From Centropus unirufus (lineage: Eukaryota > Chordata > Aves > Cuculiformes > Centropidae), in contig VYZI01000029.1 of the NCBI GenBank assembly GCA_013397695.1, positions 4,543,740 through 4,607,739 of the forward strand: a stretch of DNA of 64,000 bases, read 5' to 3'. The notes under the pieces were generated by a model. The model ran no database searches and was not told the origin of the DNA. It saw nothing but the letters and a program-made list of their open reading frames with translations. Every line of letters begins with the position of its first letter. The first letter of the stretch is position 1. Below, piece by piece: positions 24,796 through 38,900 of the stretch. Position numbers and translations under genes: made by a program.

Positions 24796-26751
24796 GATGC
24801 ATGGCATTTAATATAACACAGTACCTTTGATAGGACAAAATAAGCGTTGTGGCACTCCTGGATGTCGCGACACTGCAGGCAACTCTTTGCCTGCCACTTC
24901 CAAATCCAAGCCCTGTACAACGTACAGAGTTGAAGACTGGTGAGCGGGGCCAGTACAGAGGCACCAAGCTGAATTATGTAGCAGCAGCTAAAGAGAAGGT
25001 AGGTGTCCTAGTCGTCCCTTCCTCCACTCAAAAAAAGGTTTTCAATAGGGCAGCCTGCTGAAAACTGACTCCTGTCACTTATTTCACAGGCAAGTTGTTT
25101 TGCAGTGATTTCCCACATTTCTTTTCCTTACCTGAAAAATGTTTTTAAAAGGATTTTTTTTTTTCCCAAAAACTTGAATTACCTCTTTGGAGTCATTCAC
25201 AAACAGGAACATAAAAGTGTTCCAGTCTGCCTCCGGTGAATCTCATTAATTGTATCAAAGGAATTTGTGCCTCCCTGCTATGTAAAACCCCAGTTTACAA
25301 TGCAGAAGTGTATTTTATCTGCCTGCAGCAGTTCCTGTGAAAGCAATAAACTCCTCGAGATCAATTTGTAAGCTGATAAAATGGGCACAGTTATCATATC
25401 CTCCAGAGCAGATGAGCTAGTTGCCAATTTCTTTTGGTCTGGTTGTTTGGGTTTTTTTTTTTGTTTGGGGGTTGTAGTTTTTTCATAGATTAACTGATGG
25501 TGGCCATTTTTTTAATATGTTTTCTTTGCAGCCACCTTATTTTTAATGCTATGTTCTTGTCAGTATCACCTTCCATTTCCAATGTATCCATATAGAAAGA
25601 AAAGTGGAATTTTAAATATCTTTTCAGAGAGGCTCTTGTCTTTGTGCGTGATCGTGACAAGTCTACGGCTTACCGTGCCACCTTCAGAAAAAAAATACTG
25701 CACACACTTTCTGTAGGACTGGACGTAGAATTAAAGTCATCTATACAGAATAACTATCTGAGAGGACCTTCTGCAGTTCACTCTCAGTTTGAAAGCTCGG
25801 AGGTTCAAAGCCTCCGACTAGAAGAGCTAATATGCAAACGAGGACTGTTCTGATTAAAATGAACAGCAGACATTTCTTGGATGAGATTTGCTTGTTCAGA
25901 TTAAGACTGCACTGGAGACAGGTACTTTCCTTCGCTATGGAAGGCCTGAGGAGCTCAGAATTGTTTAGTATTCAAGTGATTTCAACTCCTATTTTCATGT
26001 CTGTTCTTATTTATCCTTAGCATCTTATTTTCTTCATTTCTTCTTTTCATATTTTTATTATGTTCTTATTTATCCTCTGCCATCACAGGTGGGAGAAGAG
26101 CCCAGCTGGGCAGGTTCACTCATGGCACAGAGAGGTTTTCTTTCTGCTCACGAAGTATCTGCAAATAGGTTATACACTTGCAAACTTGTTTGCTACTCTA
26201 AATTATTCACCATAACAGTTTGTAAGGCAGTTTTGGACACTAGGAAGCAAGTAAACAACTCATGGCAGCCACAGTTCAATAATTTATCGTGCAGGCTGTG
26301 TGCTAGGTACCCACAGCTGTGCGGCTCTGTTTGTGCTCTCTGACTTGGTAGTGCTATGTGCATCCAATGGAAACGTTCTCAATAGCTCCATCAATATGGT
26401 TTAAAATAATTCGTGATGAATGCTTACAGATCTGCTCACGTAGTTTTATCACCTGATCTATGACTTTTGTTGTACCCTTTAACTTATGTTACTCATATAT
26501 ATTACATAACTGCTTGGCAAGTCGTTCTAGGAAAGACTTCTACAGATTTGAACACTGCAAGGATGTTGAAAAATTCCCATTTTCATTTTAATAACAGTTT
26601 GTAGCTCCTTGTGGTACTGTACTAGCTAAGATTTTAAAGTCATTTACATAATGTAAGGCACAAAATAGAAAGAAAATGGTCCCAACACAAACATTTCTGG
26701 AGTCACAGAGAGCAGATCCACTCATCTTCTGTGTGTGCTTCTCAGCTTCAG
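24796..26751. other. Single-copy DNA, no gene recognised
   Basis: AT-rich, with a T-run near 25450 and a duplicated GTTCTTATTTATCCT near 26003 and 26063. No gene is supported. A small stem with a TTCAAAG loop near 25797-25815 looks like a tRNA T-arm but has no tRNA around it. Confidence 0.5.
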
Positions 26752-27150
26752 AAACTTAAGTCGCTTGGTCTCTTCAGCCTGGAGAAGAGGAGACTGAGGG
26801 AACACCACTTCACAGTCTTCTGCTTCCTCACAAGGGAAGGAGGAGGAGCAGGTACTGATGTCTTTATCTCTGGTGACCACTGATAGGACCCAAGAGAATG
26901 GCAGGAAGATGTGTCAGGGGAGGTTTAGTTTGACTATTAGGACAGGTTTCTTCACACAGAGGGCACTGGAGCACTGGAACAGCTCTCCAGGATGGTAGTC
27001 ATGGTGCCAGGCATGACCATATTCAAGAAGCGTGACGATGCCCTCAGATAGATGGTGCGAATTTTGGGGTTGTCCTGTGCAGGGACAGGAGCTGGGCTCG
27101 ATGATCTATGCGGGTCCCTTCCAACTCAAGTCATTCCAAGATTCAATGAA
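26752..27150 (+). mobile_element. CR1 LINE 3' end
   Basis: GCTTGGTCTCTTCAGCCTGG at about 26763, GGAGGTTTAGTTTGACTATT near 26920, TTCTTCACACAGAGGGC near 26949 and TGGAACAGCTCTCCAGG near 26976 follow the order of the avian CR1 3' terminal region. The copy ends with CTCGATGATCTATGCGGGTC and AAGATTCAATGA, a decayed form of the CR1 tail. The 5' part is truncated. Several substitutions and indels show that it is an old, inactive copy. Confidence 0.9.
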
Positions 27151-27851
27151 CTGCCTTGCTTCCTCATTGTGCTTTCTTCTAACATTTCAATTTCTACACA
27201 CTGCTTCATCCCAGTTCTATTCCACAATATCTTTCCAAAGTGTTTCCCTTCCCTAATGTTTCTTAAAAGCAAATTCTAGAACTATATCACTCTGTGGTCT
27301 TTGACTCTTTCTCCATCTCAGTCTTGTCGCTAATATTTGTTTATTTTGCTTCTGCAAGTCTGTTCTATTCAGGAACCTGCTTTTTCTCACAGTCCCAGAT
27401 TATTTCACTAATTATTTGGGGCATTATTACTTTCATGTCTACTGTTATCAGCTGCCTAAAGACCTTATACAGTAGCAGAAGTGATGTAATCCTGGTTTCA
27501 GAGACTTTCTTGTGCAAGATTATGAGAGGTGAGCAAATGAAAGATTCAGACTCTGATTAGTCTGACCCTTCTGACACTAACGGTGTTGAGCTTTTTAAAA
27601 TTGAATTTACTGACAATTAATACACTATAAGAAATGTGTTCTTCAGGGCAAGGATCTCATCTTCTTTTAAGAGGAGCGAACCAGTTAATACCAGAAGAAA
27701 CTACCTTCTATCTTTGTTTAAAGCACAAGGGGAACTAACATAATAGATCATATTTTGTCCCTAACCCCAGATCAGATATACCTGAGAAAAACTGAAGAAC
27801 CCCCCAGCAGATGGCATGACATATTATCCAAAGTCTGTAAGGTCCATAATA

Positions 27852-27905
27852 CTTGGACTAGATGATCTTCATGGTCTCTTCCAATCCCAACAATTCTTTG
27901 ATTCT
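27852..27905 (+). mobile_element. CR1 LINE 3' tail fragment
   Basis: Only the last 50 or so bases of a CR1 are recognisable: TTGGACTAGATGATCTTCAT, then GGTCTCTTCCAATCCCAAC and the terminal TTCTTTGATTCT. Short copies of this sort result from early abortion of reverse transcription or later deletion. Confidence 0.75.
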
Positions 27906-30900
27906 ACTTAATAATTCAAATGGTACAGCCCTGGTTTAAATTTAAAGCATTAAATTTTTGAAAACTCTTCTAGATTATTGTTATTGTCAGTAATAACTCT
28001 TGATGTTAACATTGTTCATACGTGATTTTTTCCTTTGTACCTTGTACTGACTCCTTGATCGCAGCATCTCCTGTTGCATTTTGCTGTGCTGTGGCAGTGC
28101 AGGACAGCATCTCCTTCCCCGGCAGAAAATATACATCAGAAATTTCAAGCACATTTTTCTCAACAGATATCAATTTTGTCCATGGTTCCAGATTTATGAT
28201 GAAAGACAAAAAGGACTACATTAAAAATTATAAATAGCATTCTGCCTGTCCTAGTTCAAGCCACTGGGGAAGAAGAAAGCGATGGCGTAAAACCAACATG
28301 CCAGAGTGTAGAGTTCCTCAAGAGTCGGCTTTCTGCCAGGGTTTCAAAGGCTTTAGCCAATTCCAGTTTGTATCAGTAGTTACAATAAACAGAGTGGATG
28401 GGCCCCTTTACTGATGCAAGCTGGAATGTCCCCAGCAGAGAAAATGAAGTAGTGCAGCTAAAAGCAGCTGGAGCTGTGGGACACTGTCTTTCCTCCTGTT
28501 CTCTCAAGGCCACTTGCCCCTTTCACGGTATTCACTACAGCAGTGGTCATAGTACTGCAGCCCCCTAATTCGTTATTTCAAGGAAAAGCTCTTACTGGCC
28601 CTACCAGCTCCCCTTAGGCTTTTTTTCCCTCTCCTGTCTGGGCTTAAAGCAGGCTCTGGATGCTTCCTGGCTGCTGCTGCAAAGCCCAATTATCTGGGAG
28701 AGCTTCTGGGAGAGCTTCTGCACTCTCCAGCCCATCCAGCAGTGCCTCCTCACTTCAGAGAAGTAAACCATGATGCTAGCCCAGCTGCGCTAGCCATTTT
28801 CCTTACAAAAACACAGCTTTCTCCTCTTCAGGGCATGTGTGGTGCTTGCTGGCTGTGGCTTTCCCTCTACAGCTTCAAGCTCCTTAATGAATCACTGCTT
28901 TTTGGCATTGCGGCAAAATAAACACATAATTTTGGATGCCTTTGCCAAGCATATGTACACTTAGAACAGGTTTGGAATGATAGAAAGGGAAAGGTTTAAT
29001 GGAATTTGCAGGCTGCATAGCAAAAAGTTGTGAAAAAGCCAGAAAATGTGAATCTGAAGGTCACAACAGTCCTGTTAGCCCAATAGTTGCTCATTTTTTT
29101 TTATATTTTCTAGAACACGTGCAGGGGGATATCATTAGGGTATCAGCTACAACTCTTACCAGGAAAAAACAGTAACAGAAAGCAGCACAGGGGTGCAGAG
29201 CCATTCATCAGCATGACTGTTAGATGCCCACCTCTTTCTTTCTCTTCTGTTTGTAAACCGATTGAGGGTAACTACACCTAGCACAGCAGATTCTAACACT
29301 GATGCTTCCTAACCTATGGAAAGACATGAACAAAACATTTGGCAGGCGTACCAAATGAAGTTTCTCAGTTGCCTGAGCCAACCATGTGTACATTCCCTGT
29401 CATAGACTTTGGCCCCTTTAAAGTGCCTGAGCCTGTCCGTGACTTCAGGGCATTCATTTGCTCTTGCTGACCTAGGTGAGAACTGAGGAGAAGTTTTGAA
29501 AGTGTTTGGCGCAACTGTTGCTCCGGTTCCTCTCCATTCAGTCAGATTTTAGAATTAATTTAAATGTATCACTGGACTGTAACTAGCTCCAAAGGACAGA
29601 AAAGCACAGAGGACTGGCTCTTTCCTCTTTAAATGGGCAGCTGAAAAGACATTATCTTAAATGATGTCCTGAATGCCAGCAAAGTTTGAAACCTGGACTT
29701 GTGTCTAATTAAATGTGAAAAATCAGAATAATCTCTGCCTTTGGCAAATCAAAGTAATTCCCTACAATGCTGGTTGACCACAGAAATATCTAAATCAAAG
29801 TACAAGTTTCAGCCTTCATTTTCATTTCCAACCCCCCCCCCCGCCGTGTTTCTACTACTGTGAAAATGTGGACCTTTTTTTAACTCTACTGGGAAAATGC
29901 TTGTTTTCCACTCTCCCATGGCTCAAAAGCATCTGAAAAGATTCTTCCTCCAAGCTTAAGAAAAAGAGGAGGGAAAAACTTCACCTTTTGGTAAATATAC
30001 AGAATGGAAATTTTTTACTCGAAAGAGGATTTTTTTCAAAATAAAAAGTAAGCACTGCTGTTCCAGAGACACGTGGTACGGGTGCAAATATTTCTTTGAG
30101 GCCAAACCCCCGAACATGCTAGTGGAATCTGGAAGCATCACAATGTTAAATACACCTCTAAAATATATGTCAGACATCTCCTCGTGTCTGTTCCACTTAC
30201 TCGGCACAGCATGACACTACACACTTAATTCCTCCATGTCAGCTGAGTAACAGAATAAGGGGTTGGTGGTCAAGGTGCTTTCCTTTCCTTGGGTCAGGTT
30301 CTTCCCTGTACCACCCACTCCCTGAACCGTCTTCTGCAAGACCAGGCTTATTATTCCCATTTTGCAAATATTGTGCCAATATCCGCTTTCCATCTGCAGC
30401 ACTTAAACAGCATCACAGCATGTGAGCACCCTTGTGTTCCTGGGATGTGTTACAATCCCTCAGGTAGGATTTCCACCTTTCTTCTGGAGTGATAGGGGAA
30501 GAGAGGGTGCTACAAGAGGCATGAGGGCATCCTGCTCAGCCGCACTCCTTGTCAGCAGACTGTTCCTGCTGTCTTTGGGCTGCTTCTTCCAGCTGCTCCA
30601 AAGCAGTTGGCCTGGCCCTGAGCAGTTTTCTGTCATGTAGAAAACCCTTTTTGTGCCTACCAAGATTACAGCTATGGTGCCTGGCCTGCATCTTTGCCGA
30701 TTCATTAGAAAAACCCACAGCCAGCAAAAAGCGTCCTAATCAAGGACATAAAATGAATCTCATGCTTTCGAGCAGCCTGGCTTTTCTGCAGCTTTGTGGC
30801 TCCTGCTCACAGTTCTTGCCTAGCAATAAAATGTGAACGTGGACTGAAAGTTTCCCCAGGAGTGGGGCCGGTGGAGCATCCTTCTCTGCCACTTGAATTC

Positions 30901-32215
30901 TTCAGAGGTTTAACAGGGAGCAACATCCTTTCCCTGCTGGAGTCTGTCTGCAGACACACATGAGCAGTTGCAGAGCTCTGATCCAGGCTTGTTCTCCCCT
31001 GCGAGGTCCGGTACCAGCTCCCCACAGAGCTTAAGAGTTACCATTAGAGGCCACCCTACTAGCACATTATCATCCAAGCCCATTTCCCTTGGGAAGGCAG
31101 ACCGAAACCTCCAGCTTGGCGCCTCCAAGCCTGTGTTTGTGGCTGCACCTGCTGCTAGTTCTGTGAAGGACCTGGGCTCAGCCAGGAATGACCAACTGCT
31201 CCCTGGCTGTCTGGGGGGACACGCAGTGTCTGCTCCCTGAGTCACCAGGGAGTGGGGAAGTGGGGGCAGAAGACATAGTCACCCCTTGGGTCTCCGTGCA
31301 CTAGGACCACCAGCTTTTTCCTCCCAGAAATGGTCCCCCAGAGGCAGCGTGGCACGGATCAGCTTTGCAGTGCTCAGCCAAGCCGCGTCTCCCTGTGAGA
31401 GCCAAGGGGTCTGTCGGGTGGTGGGGTGTGCAGTGCTCGCAAACAGCAGCTGCAGGCAGGCAGGCAAGGCTGGCGAGGCAGGCAAACTTCTCTGCCAGGG
31501 AAAAGCAGCCGGTCAAGAGGGTCACAAAAACTCATGAACGCAGATGGGTTTGGTGATTGGGACCCGTCTTTTAGATATTTGGTTGAAAAGGTATGGCTGA
31601 TTCAAAGAGATGAGTAGATCCAGTTTCGTGCTTACATACATGCCAACAACTTTCCTCCCTCCCCGTCACCCCCAATTCATTTGGATTTGGTTTTGTTTTG
31701 AACCTTCAGAATCAGATGTGGTCTTGCATTCTCCAAGCTAGATGTAGCTTGCTTCCTAATAGGTTTTATCTGGCATCCTTTCTAGAACCTTTCTTGATAC
31801 AGGGACACATATCACCCCTGTTTAACTTCCAGCTGTCCAAGTGCATCGCTGTGGATGTGGAGGACTTCTAAAGGTCCAGCTCTTGCACCTTTGCTGTCAT
31901 GATGTAAGGGAATTCTGATCTCGCAACCAGCTAACTTCACCCTGGAGGAGGCTGCTTTGAATGAGGCAGAAAACCTGGCAAGCTGTGTCTCGAGCTCCTC
32001 CCTCCTCAAGCACGGCATTTGGTCTCTACATGGTGATTGTTTATAGCAAGTGTAAATCTGTGAGTCTGGTTTTGCTTTTCAAATTCTCCTGCGTCATTCA
32101 TTTGTTTGCTGGTGGCCAGGGGAACCAGCGTGCTTTAAGCACACTAGTGCTTTTACCAAGGCTAAACGTCAGTATTACGCTTCTTACCAACTACCTGCTT
32201 AATATAGTAAATCCT
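27906..32215. other. Single-copy DNA, no gene recognised
   Basis: About 4.3 kb. It contains a 12-base tandem duplication (CTGGGAGAGCTT twice, 28694-28717), a run of 11 C (29832-29842), and a GC-richer patch at about 30.9-31.5 kb where several frames are open at once on both strands, typical of low stop-codon density rather than coding. No known protein motif was found. Confidence 0.5.
29832..29842. repeat. C11 homopolymer
   Basis: Eleven consecutive C bases followed by GCCG. Likely to be length-variable and error-prone in sequencing. Confidence 0.9.
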
Positions 32216-32480
32216 TAATGCAGCACATTTAGTTAGTTCAAATGAACAAATTTCATTAGATTAAAATTCAGCAACATTAAAGCCAGATGAGCTGTAGGGG
32301 AAAAAATGCAGAGGCCTTTAAGGCTCAAGTAAATATATTATTGTTTTCAGCTGCAATCCAATTAAATTGGGCTGACAGAAGCTTTCACAGAAATGCCAGG
32401 AAGATGTCTGTAAATCCATTTAAAATAAATAGTACTTCAGGTATTTTCATAGTTCTGTGCCTCAATGAATTACATTCTTG
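32216..32480. promoter_or_regulatory. AT-rich block, possible conserved non-coding element
   Basis: Repeat-free, with ATTA/TAAT cores and the palindrome CCAATT-A-AATTGG at 32358-32370. Similar arms recur at 50887-50903. There is no sustained ORF. Assigning it as an enhancer is inference from texture only. Confidence 0.18.
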
Positions 32481-32540
32481 AACAGAAGCCGCAAAGACAA
32501 TGGGGGAGAGCCAGTAATAAGGCGTTTACTGATAAGTTAC

Positions 32541-32958
32541 TTACTGTGAAGAAAAGGTCTTAATTTTACAGTGCTTATTGTAAGTATTTGAATGTAAAAA
32601 AAATAACCCTAGAAGACCCATTGCCAAAGGAAGAAAATACACGTTTCCAAACACAGGACCCGTAGGGGAGGCAGTGAGGGCTCCCTGGACTCTGGAAATA
32701 GTATCTGCTGGGTTCTCTGGCTGCAAGGCAGATGTCTTTGGTTGAGGAGCCTGATCCATGAAATCCACCTTGGCATTACGCTTCACTATTTTCTGCAAAG
32801 TCACCCAGAGAACCGTGCTATCTGGTGTAGGACATTCTATCACTGGCGTATGCAAATGATGGCCTTCTTGTTTGATGGGTCTTAATGGTGTTACGAAGAG
32901 GGAAAAGAAAGTTTCCCCCCGCATATGACAACCACACCCACTCAGTTTCTCTTTTTAA
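32541..32958 (-). other. Unrecognised open frame of about 139 codons, possible exon
   Basis: Minus-strand frame open from just after a TAA near 32959 to the stop at 32541-32543, with an ATG about 11 codons in. The protein begins MRGETFF, has a charged middle (QKIVKRNAKVDFMDQ) and a hydrophobic stretch near the end (PLAMGLLGLFF) that could span a membrane. The frame ends next to CA/GTAAGTAAC on the minus strand (GT at 32544-32543), a fair splice donor, so an exon could leave here. There is no convincing acceptor upstream. I recognise no family. ORFs of this length are expected a few times by chance in 64 kb. Confidence 0.18.
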
Positions 32959-32959
32959 A

Positions 32960-35900
32960 CAGTTACCCTTTCCAGAAAAGCTGAGACTCTTCCTTGCACA
33001 TTAGCTGTGTGCTACAGTAAATTGTTGTTTTCCCCCAAAACACTAAGCAAAAGTCTATATAAAGTCTCGCCTACACACACGATGTACCAGGAGGGAGGGT
33101 GGTCCTTAGCATTCTCAAGCACAGATCCCACTCACTTCAACTCCTAAAATTTAACACGAGATGTCAAAGTCTTCATTTTCCCGTGAACTGCGCAGTGAAT
33201 ATGAACTGCAACCTCGATTCACACATGGTGATAAGACCCAGCGCCTGCAAATTTATGAATGTGGTTGGCAGTCATTAAGTACATTATGCGAAGGTCTGGT
33301 TGATGATCCTTTCTTTGTTTATTCCTCTTATTTAATGAGCTATTGCTGGAGACACGCTGCAAACTTTAAGAATGTTTTACAATGTGTTTATGTGACTGAA
33401 AAGTGTGTCCTGTGCTTTGCATCCCCATTATCCTGACGTGCTGAACACAAAGCAGAACACAGTATGCACAATTAGCATTTTTAGCATTGGAGGAAAGCAC
33501 AGAGAAGCTTTCTTTTTTTTTTTTTTCTAATGTATGCAGGGAAAATACTCTTTGCTTTCTAAAGTAACCCTTAAGAGAGATCTCATTTTGGTTAAGGGAG
33601 AAAACAGGGCCACCTTCATGCTGCAAGCCAAATGCAAAAGCCAAATATCCCAGAGCATGTGTGGGGTCTTGCATCTGGATCCAGGGAGATTTCCATTCAG
33701 TTCAAGACAAATTGAGGTTAAAATCACGTTGCATTGTCAAGGGTTAGATCCCCGCAGCACAAGCTAATCAAAGCTCATATTTTTTAAAGGTATGGAGACT
33801 TATCTCTTACCTAGCACTCTACTTAAACTCCCAGCCTCACAAGGCAGGCCAAGTCTATGGACAAGGGCTGAATCAGTGTAACTAATATCATTAATAAAGT
33901 GAATGTATTTAGAATTATTTTGGAAGGATTTGCAGTCAGAAAAGTCCTCCTAGTCAGACAAATTAAGTTCAGTGTAAAACTATTCAAGCCTATTCATGTA
34001 CAGATGTGCTGAACTGGTGCAAGTTAATTGAATGTTGACCCAGGTAAAAACGTGCAAATTTTCTTTTGTATCCAGCACCACTGAAAATGTGCTCAGTGCA
34101 CAGATATTTACATCAAAACACACTTTTAAACCTATGAAATTTTTAGAAGTCTGAATAGAGCCTCCAGCAGAGATCCCATGTGCAGTTCAAATCCATGGAC
34201 TGGAAGAGGTACAGAGAGGAAGATGTAGCAAAGACATCTATTTAGCTGTCTGATACAAAGAGAAGAAAATACCTGAATTTAAAGTTATTGTGTTATTAAA
34301 ATAGTAGCTGAAAAATTATGGTGCAGGCAGTCGATAAAAATCTGTCATTTCCTTATCATCTGATAGACATTAAGGGATTGTGTGAACAATTTTTGCCATC
34401 AAATTGACTAAGCTAATATAAGGTAACTGGATCCTCACTTTATTCAAGGTATTTATTGTTTGTATTAGTTGTCTAGTAACACTAGTTAACTAACGGACCG
34501 TAATACGTTGGCACCTGTGCAGTGATATGGCCATGTAAGAGCTGCTCCAGGTATCCTGGTTTTCCCTTGTGAGGTGCTTGATCAGTGTTTGTATCAGCTC
34601 ACACACCACACAAAGCCTTGGGCTGTGTATTTTTCACATATATGAAAAATCCTACCCCTTTTATAATTGCAATCAAGCCTTTATGGAAGCTTAACTACCA
34701 ACATAGACTATGCCCTTTTAGAAAAGGAATTTATGAATATAATTGCCAAATCATAAAATAGCTGGAAAAAAAATGCAAGCATCATGAGCCCTTAGGTAGA
34801 AAACAGTTTCTTCCAGGAAGTTTCCAGTTGTTGAGGGTTAGAGCAAAATTCCATGTCCTCAGTCTTACCCAGTTCACCTTCTTGTGCATTTTTGACCAGC
34901 CCTTAAAAACTGGCACATTTTGTCACACTAGAATTCAATCTGAGAAACCTGAACACGTGTTCGTGCTTCACTGGTTATGATGATAATCTGGAGGAAACAA
35001 CATCACAATAGGGCATTGTTTGTGAATGTAAGCAAAAGGTTACAACACCCTGGCCTGACGTCTTGACTCTTGTTCCCTTTGCTATGAAGAAAGTTCACAT
35101 TATGTGTGGTAGCTATTTCCATTACGGGCAAAGTCTTTTCTGCCATTCGTTGCAGCCAAGAAGAGAACAAGGGAAGAAGCCCATAAAAACACTGAGTAGC
35201 TGGAACAGCGTGCATGATGGGAGGTGATCAGCTATGGTGTAAAGCAAATCTCAGGCTTGTCATCATTGCCACAGTTGAGTAGCACCCAGTACCCAGCAAA
35301 CACATCTGCTGCAGGCATTGTCCAGGGGCAGCAGGACAGCCACGTGGGAAATATTCCCTTTTCTGAGAACCGTGGTTGGGTTCCCAAACGCTCCACAGTC
35401 TTCAGCCTCCTCTTTTGTTGTTACCCAACCACTCAGGCACCGGAATTACCCACACATGGAGGTTTTTATCCTTACTAACTAAATGTCCTCTTAGGGCTAC
35501 CACCACAGCTGTCCGCACCACGGCAATGCCCGGCTAGCACTCACACTTTGGAGAAGTGGTGCCCAGGCCCTTTTACAGAGTGCAGCCTGAACACTGCACT
35601 TTTTGAGGAGTCTGTGCCTTCTCAGGTGATACTGGGCTTATAAAAGAATGCATATCTGGGGAAAACAGCTTATCTTCTCAGGGTTTCCATTCCCAAGAGA
35701 AGAGCCCGGACACTGCAGTACTGAGTAACAAGGTACCTTGTCACTTGTGTTATAGGAGCTCTCTTTCCAGAACAAAACCCACAAAAAAACAACATTTAGA
35801 TGGAAAAGAGCCTTCCTGTCCATCCAAGCAGTACTTTCAGCAAGATTCACAATGGCTTGGAGCGTCTTGACTCAGTCCTTTTTTCTGCCTGAAGGGATTA

Positions 35901-38900
35901 ATTCCAGCTTCTCCTACCTTCCAAAGGACAAACCAAGATCTGTTTGCTGATATAGCAGAAGTATGTGGGGACTTCTGTCCAGCCAGCTGGGATTAGGGGG
36001 AAATACTGGAGCTTTTGCATGGAAATGCAGCAGTGTAGGCACCTCTGCATAACACAGCGCTATGGGGCTGAGCTATCGATTTTAGTCCTCCTTCCAAATA
36101 AACAAAAGTGCTTCAGCACTTCGAGTGGCTACTGAGCAGGACAGGTGAGGGCCCTAAGCAGGAGCCGGTGTTATCATACACATAGGCTTCCTAAGGCCTA
36201 ATGAACTGCTTGTTATTTTAGGTACTGTGGAATTTGCAATCCCTGGCTGTGTGCCCCAGCAACAGGGTTAATCCTCACCACAACCTGTTCTGCTGCATCC
36301 AGCCCTTTTGTCCCAGGAGACCTCTCCTGGCAGGGGGTGCCCTGTGGTGTTGAATTCCCAGGTGCCACCCAGAGAAAGCCATCATAAACTTGAAGAAAGA
36401 TAGGATTTAAATATTCCTCTCCGTTTTTTTTTTGTTTTTAAATAAAATGTAAGGAAACTATCGCCAGAGCGCAGGGGAGAAACCCACACCACCTGCATAA
36501 AGCAATGTTACCAAGACTGGATGGAAAGTTGTTCCTTGCAGTATGAAGAGCAGCAGCAGTAATTCACCTCTTGAACAACCAGATTCAGCCAGTGAACCCT
36601 TCCTACTACGCAAAACACTGGAGCAGTTTTTAGCCATGGTCTTCCCTGCAATCCCATATGAGACCCAGCTACATTGTCAGGCTGACAGCCACACTGAGGA
36701 ATGAGGACGGTGCCTGATTTCAAAAATACTGGAATAACACCAAAATCTGCCCTCCATTGGTGCAAGTGAAGATAAATGACTTCTTAAATATTTCTGGCTT
36801 ACTCCCACCAGCCCCGCTCGCTGCTTCTTACCACATAAAAGAAACATGAGTTAATGCATTGCACAGGAACCCTGGACAACGCTGACTCTGGGATGATAAG
36901 AAAGAACTGAGCCTCTTTCATTTAACTACGTACACACTGAAAAACAGAATAATGGGCATTATTTCAAAAAGCTTTGCTCCTGCTGAGGAGGCAGGGTAGC
37001 CAAGGCTTGCATGTGTCAGTGTTGTCATACCCTCGTGTCCAACAGGCAGTAATTAAGGCAGATGCAGTTAACACCAGTGGAGCCTTTACTAAAACTGGAG
37101 GGAAAAATTCTGGTGTTGATTAGGATGCATCCTGCCGGAGGCTTTCTAACACCTGGGACCCTTGACTTCCAGCCTGTTTAGCAGTCTGCCTGCTTAAGCT
37201 GCATGAAATTTTCTCCGGTTGTGGATAATGGTTACCTTCCTTTTTCTAATCCGAATTACATTCAAAATCGCCCTTTACCAGTATTTTCATATAATATATA
37301 TACACACACATAGTAAATATCTATATATACATACAGATTATAGACACGTATACATACATATAGATACACTAACCTCCCCAACAACGTACCTCTACAGATA
37401 GGCCATGGTGATTTTTAGTCATAAATGGGAAGAAAGCGGTCTGAACCAGTATTTTCCAGAAAGAAACATTGAGACAATATTCTTTGTAGGACTATAGTTA
37501 GAAAGCTGCAAAGGGATTTTAGGGCGAGGTGCAAAGGAGGTTCAGAATATGAGGAAATTTGCTTTCATCAGTCTTTCAGTGACTCAGATTCCTTAGGTAA
37601 AGGGTTTTCCTGAACCCCCTCTGTATTCTCGTGTTTCAAGGAAGACACAGGATGCCAAAGATGACCTAATATCCCAGGAGCAGTCACTCTAGTGCTCAAA
37701 ACGGAGTAAGACAACATCTTTCGATGTTGCAAACACAAAGAATGCATTAGCTCTCTGGGACAGAGCTCATCAGCTGAACATGCGCTTCCAGCATGATGTT
37801 ATTATTATGCAAGTATCATTCAAAATCACTGCTTCTCAACGCTGAGCCTTCCAATCTGTAACAATAAGTTAATTAATTTCCCCCCTGATTATATAGCCTT
37901 TCATTTGTCCATACTGAACACATTGGTTTCTCATCTAAAAATGGTTTTATAATTTTTTGCTAGTCAATGCTAGTAGCACCACACAGACTGGAGTAAAGAA
38001 CCATTTCTTGCTGGATACCTCCTGAATCACACCTGGTGGGGGGCAACACTTCCTGAAATATACCTGTATTGTGAAGCCTGATATTTAGGCATGGAGTTTG
38101 ATGCATAACATACTGATTTTGTATCATTTTATGTTCTACACAGCAGAACCAAGCCAAACGTCTTCTAATGTAGCAAGACAGATGTATGAAATAATTCCCT
38201 CAAATCTGTTTTTTCTCCAGCCCATGTTAAGCTGAATTATTTGTATTTGATGTCACCGTCGTTTCTGGCTCAGTCTCTGTATCATCTGGTCCATATTTTT
38301 GCCTGGGACTGATGTCAGACTCACTAGCTAATGATTACCATTCTGCCTCATTTGCTTCCTCTAAAAATTGTTACAACACAGACTCATAATAATTTCTTTC
38401 GAAGCATGCAGCTCTCTCACAAAGGAGATCAAGGGGGTACATTTTGAGCCCTACCTGGTTACCCTCAGAAGAGGGGTAATTCTGAGCCCAACTAACTCAT
38501 TGCCATTCCAGCCCAGAAAGAGAAGGCCAGAAAGCTCTGCCAGTTCTGTCTCTGGGCTACAAAACAACTGGCAGCTCTTTCCCTTTGTGTGGCCAACTGC
38601 CTTCAGCTCTTTAGTAGCACAGTCCCAGCCACTACTACACACTTGCAACAGGCTGGGACCTCTCTGCTCCCCTACCCTACTTATGGCTCTCCTACACACA
38701 TAAGAAAGCTCCACCTAGGCCAGCACTCCGTCCCTAATGGTGTCCCTAAGCAAGGCAGGCTTCCCACAGGCTCTGTGCTCTGGCTCAACATCACCCATGC
38801 AGGTCAAACATCCACCTGCAGAAGATTGCGGTGTTTTTCTGTGTGTTTGCAGTGCCTCCTGAACTGCATAAAGAACATGGTGCAGCCATCCATAAATCTT

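Noticed and set aside
25797..25815. Stem CGGAGG, loop TTCAAAG, stem CCTCCG, resembling a tRNA T-arm
   Set aside because: No matching acceptor stem, D-arm or anticodon arm at the right distance upstream, so not a tRNA gene.
28694..28717. Tandem 12-base duplication
   Set aside because: Only two copies; ordinary slippage product.
30900..31540. Several overlapping ORFs on both strands in a GC-richer patch
   Set aside because: Many frames are open at once because stop codons are rare in GC-rich DNA. No frame shows a domain or splice signals.
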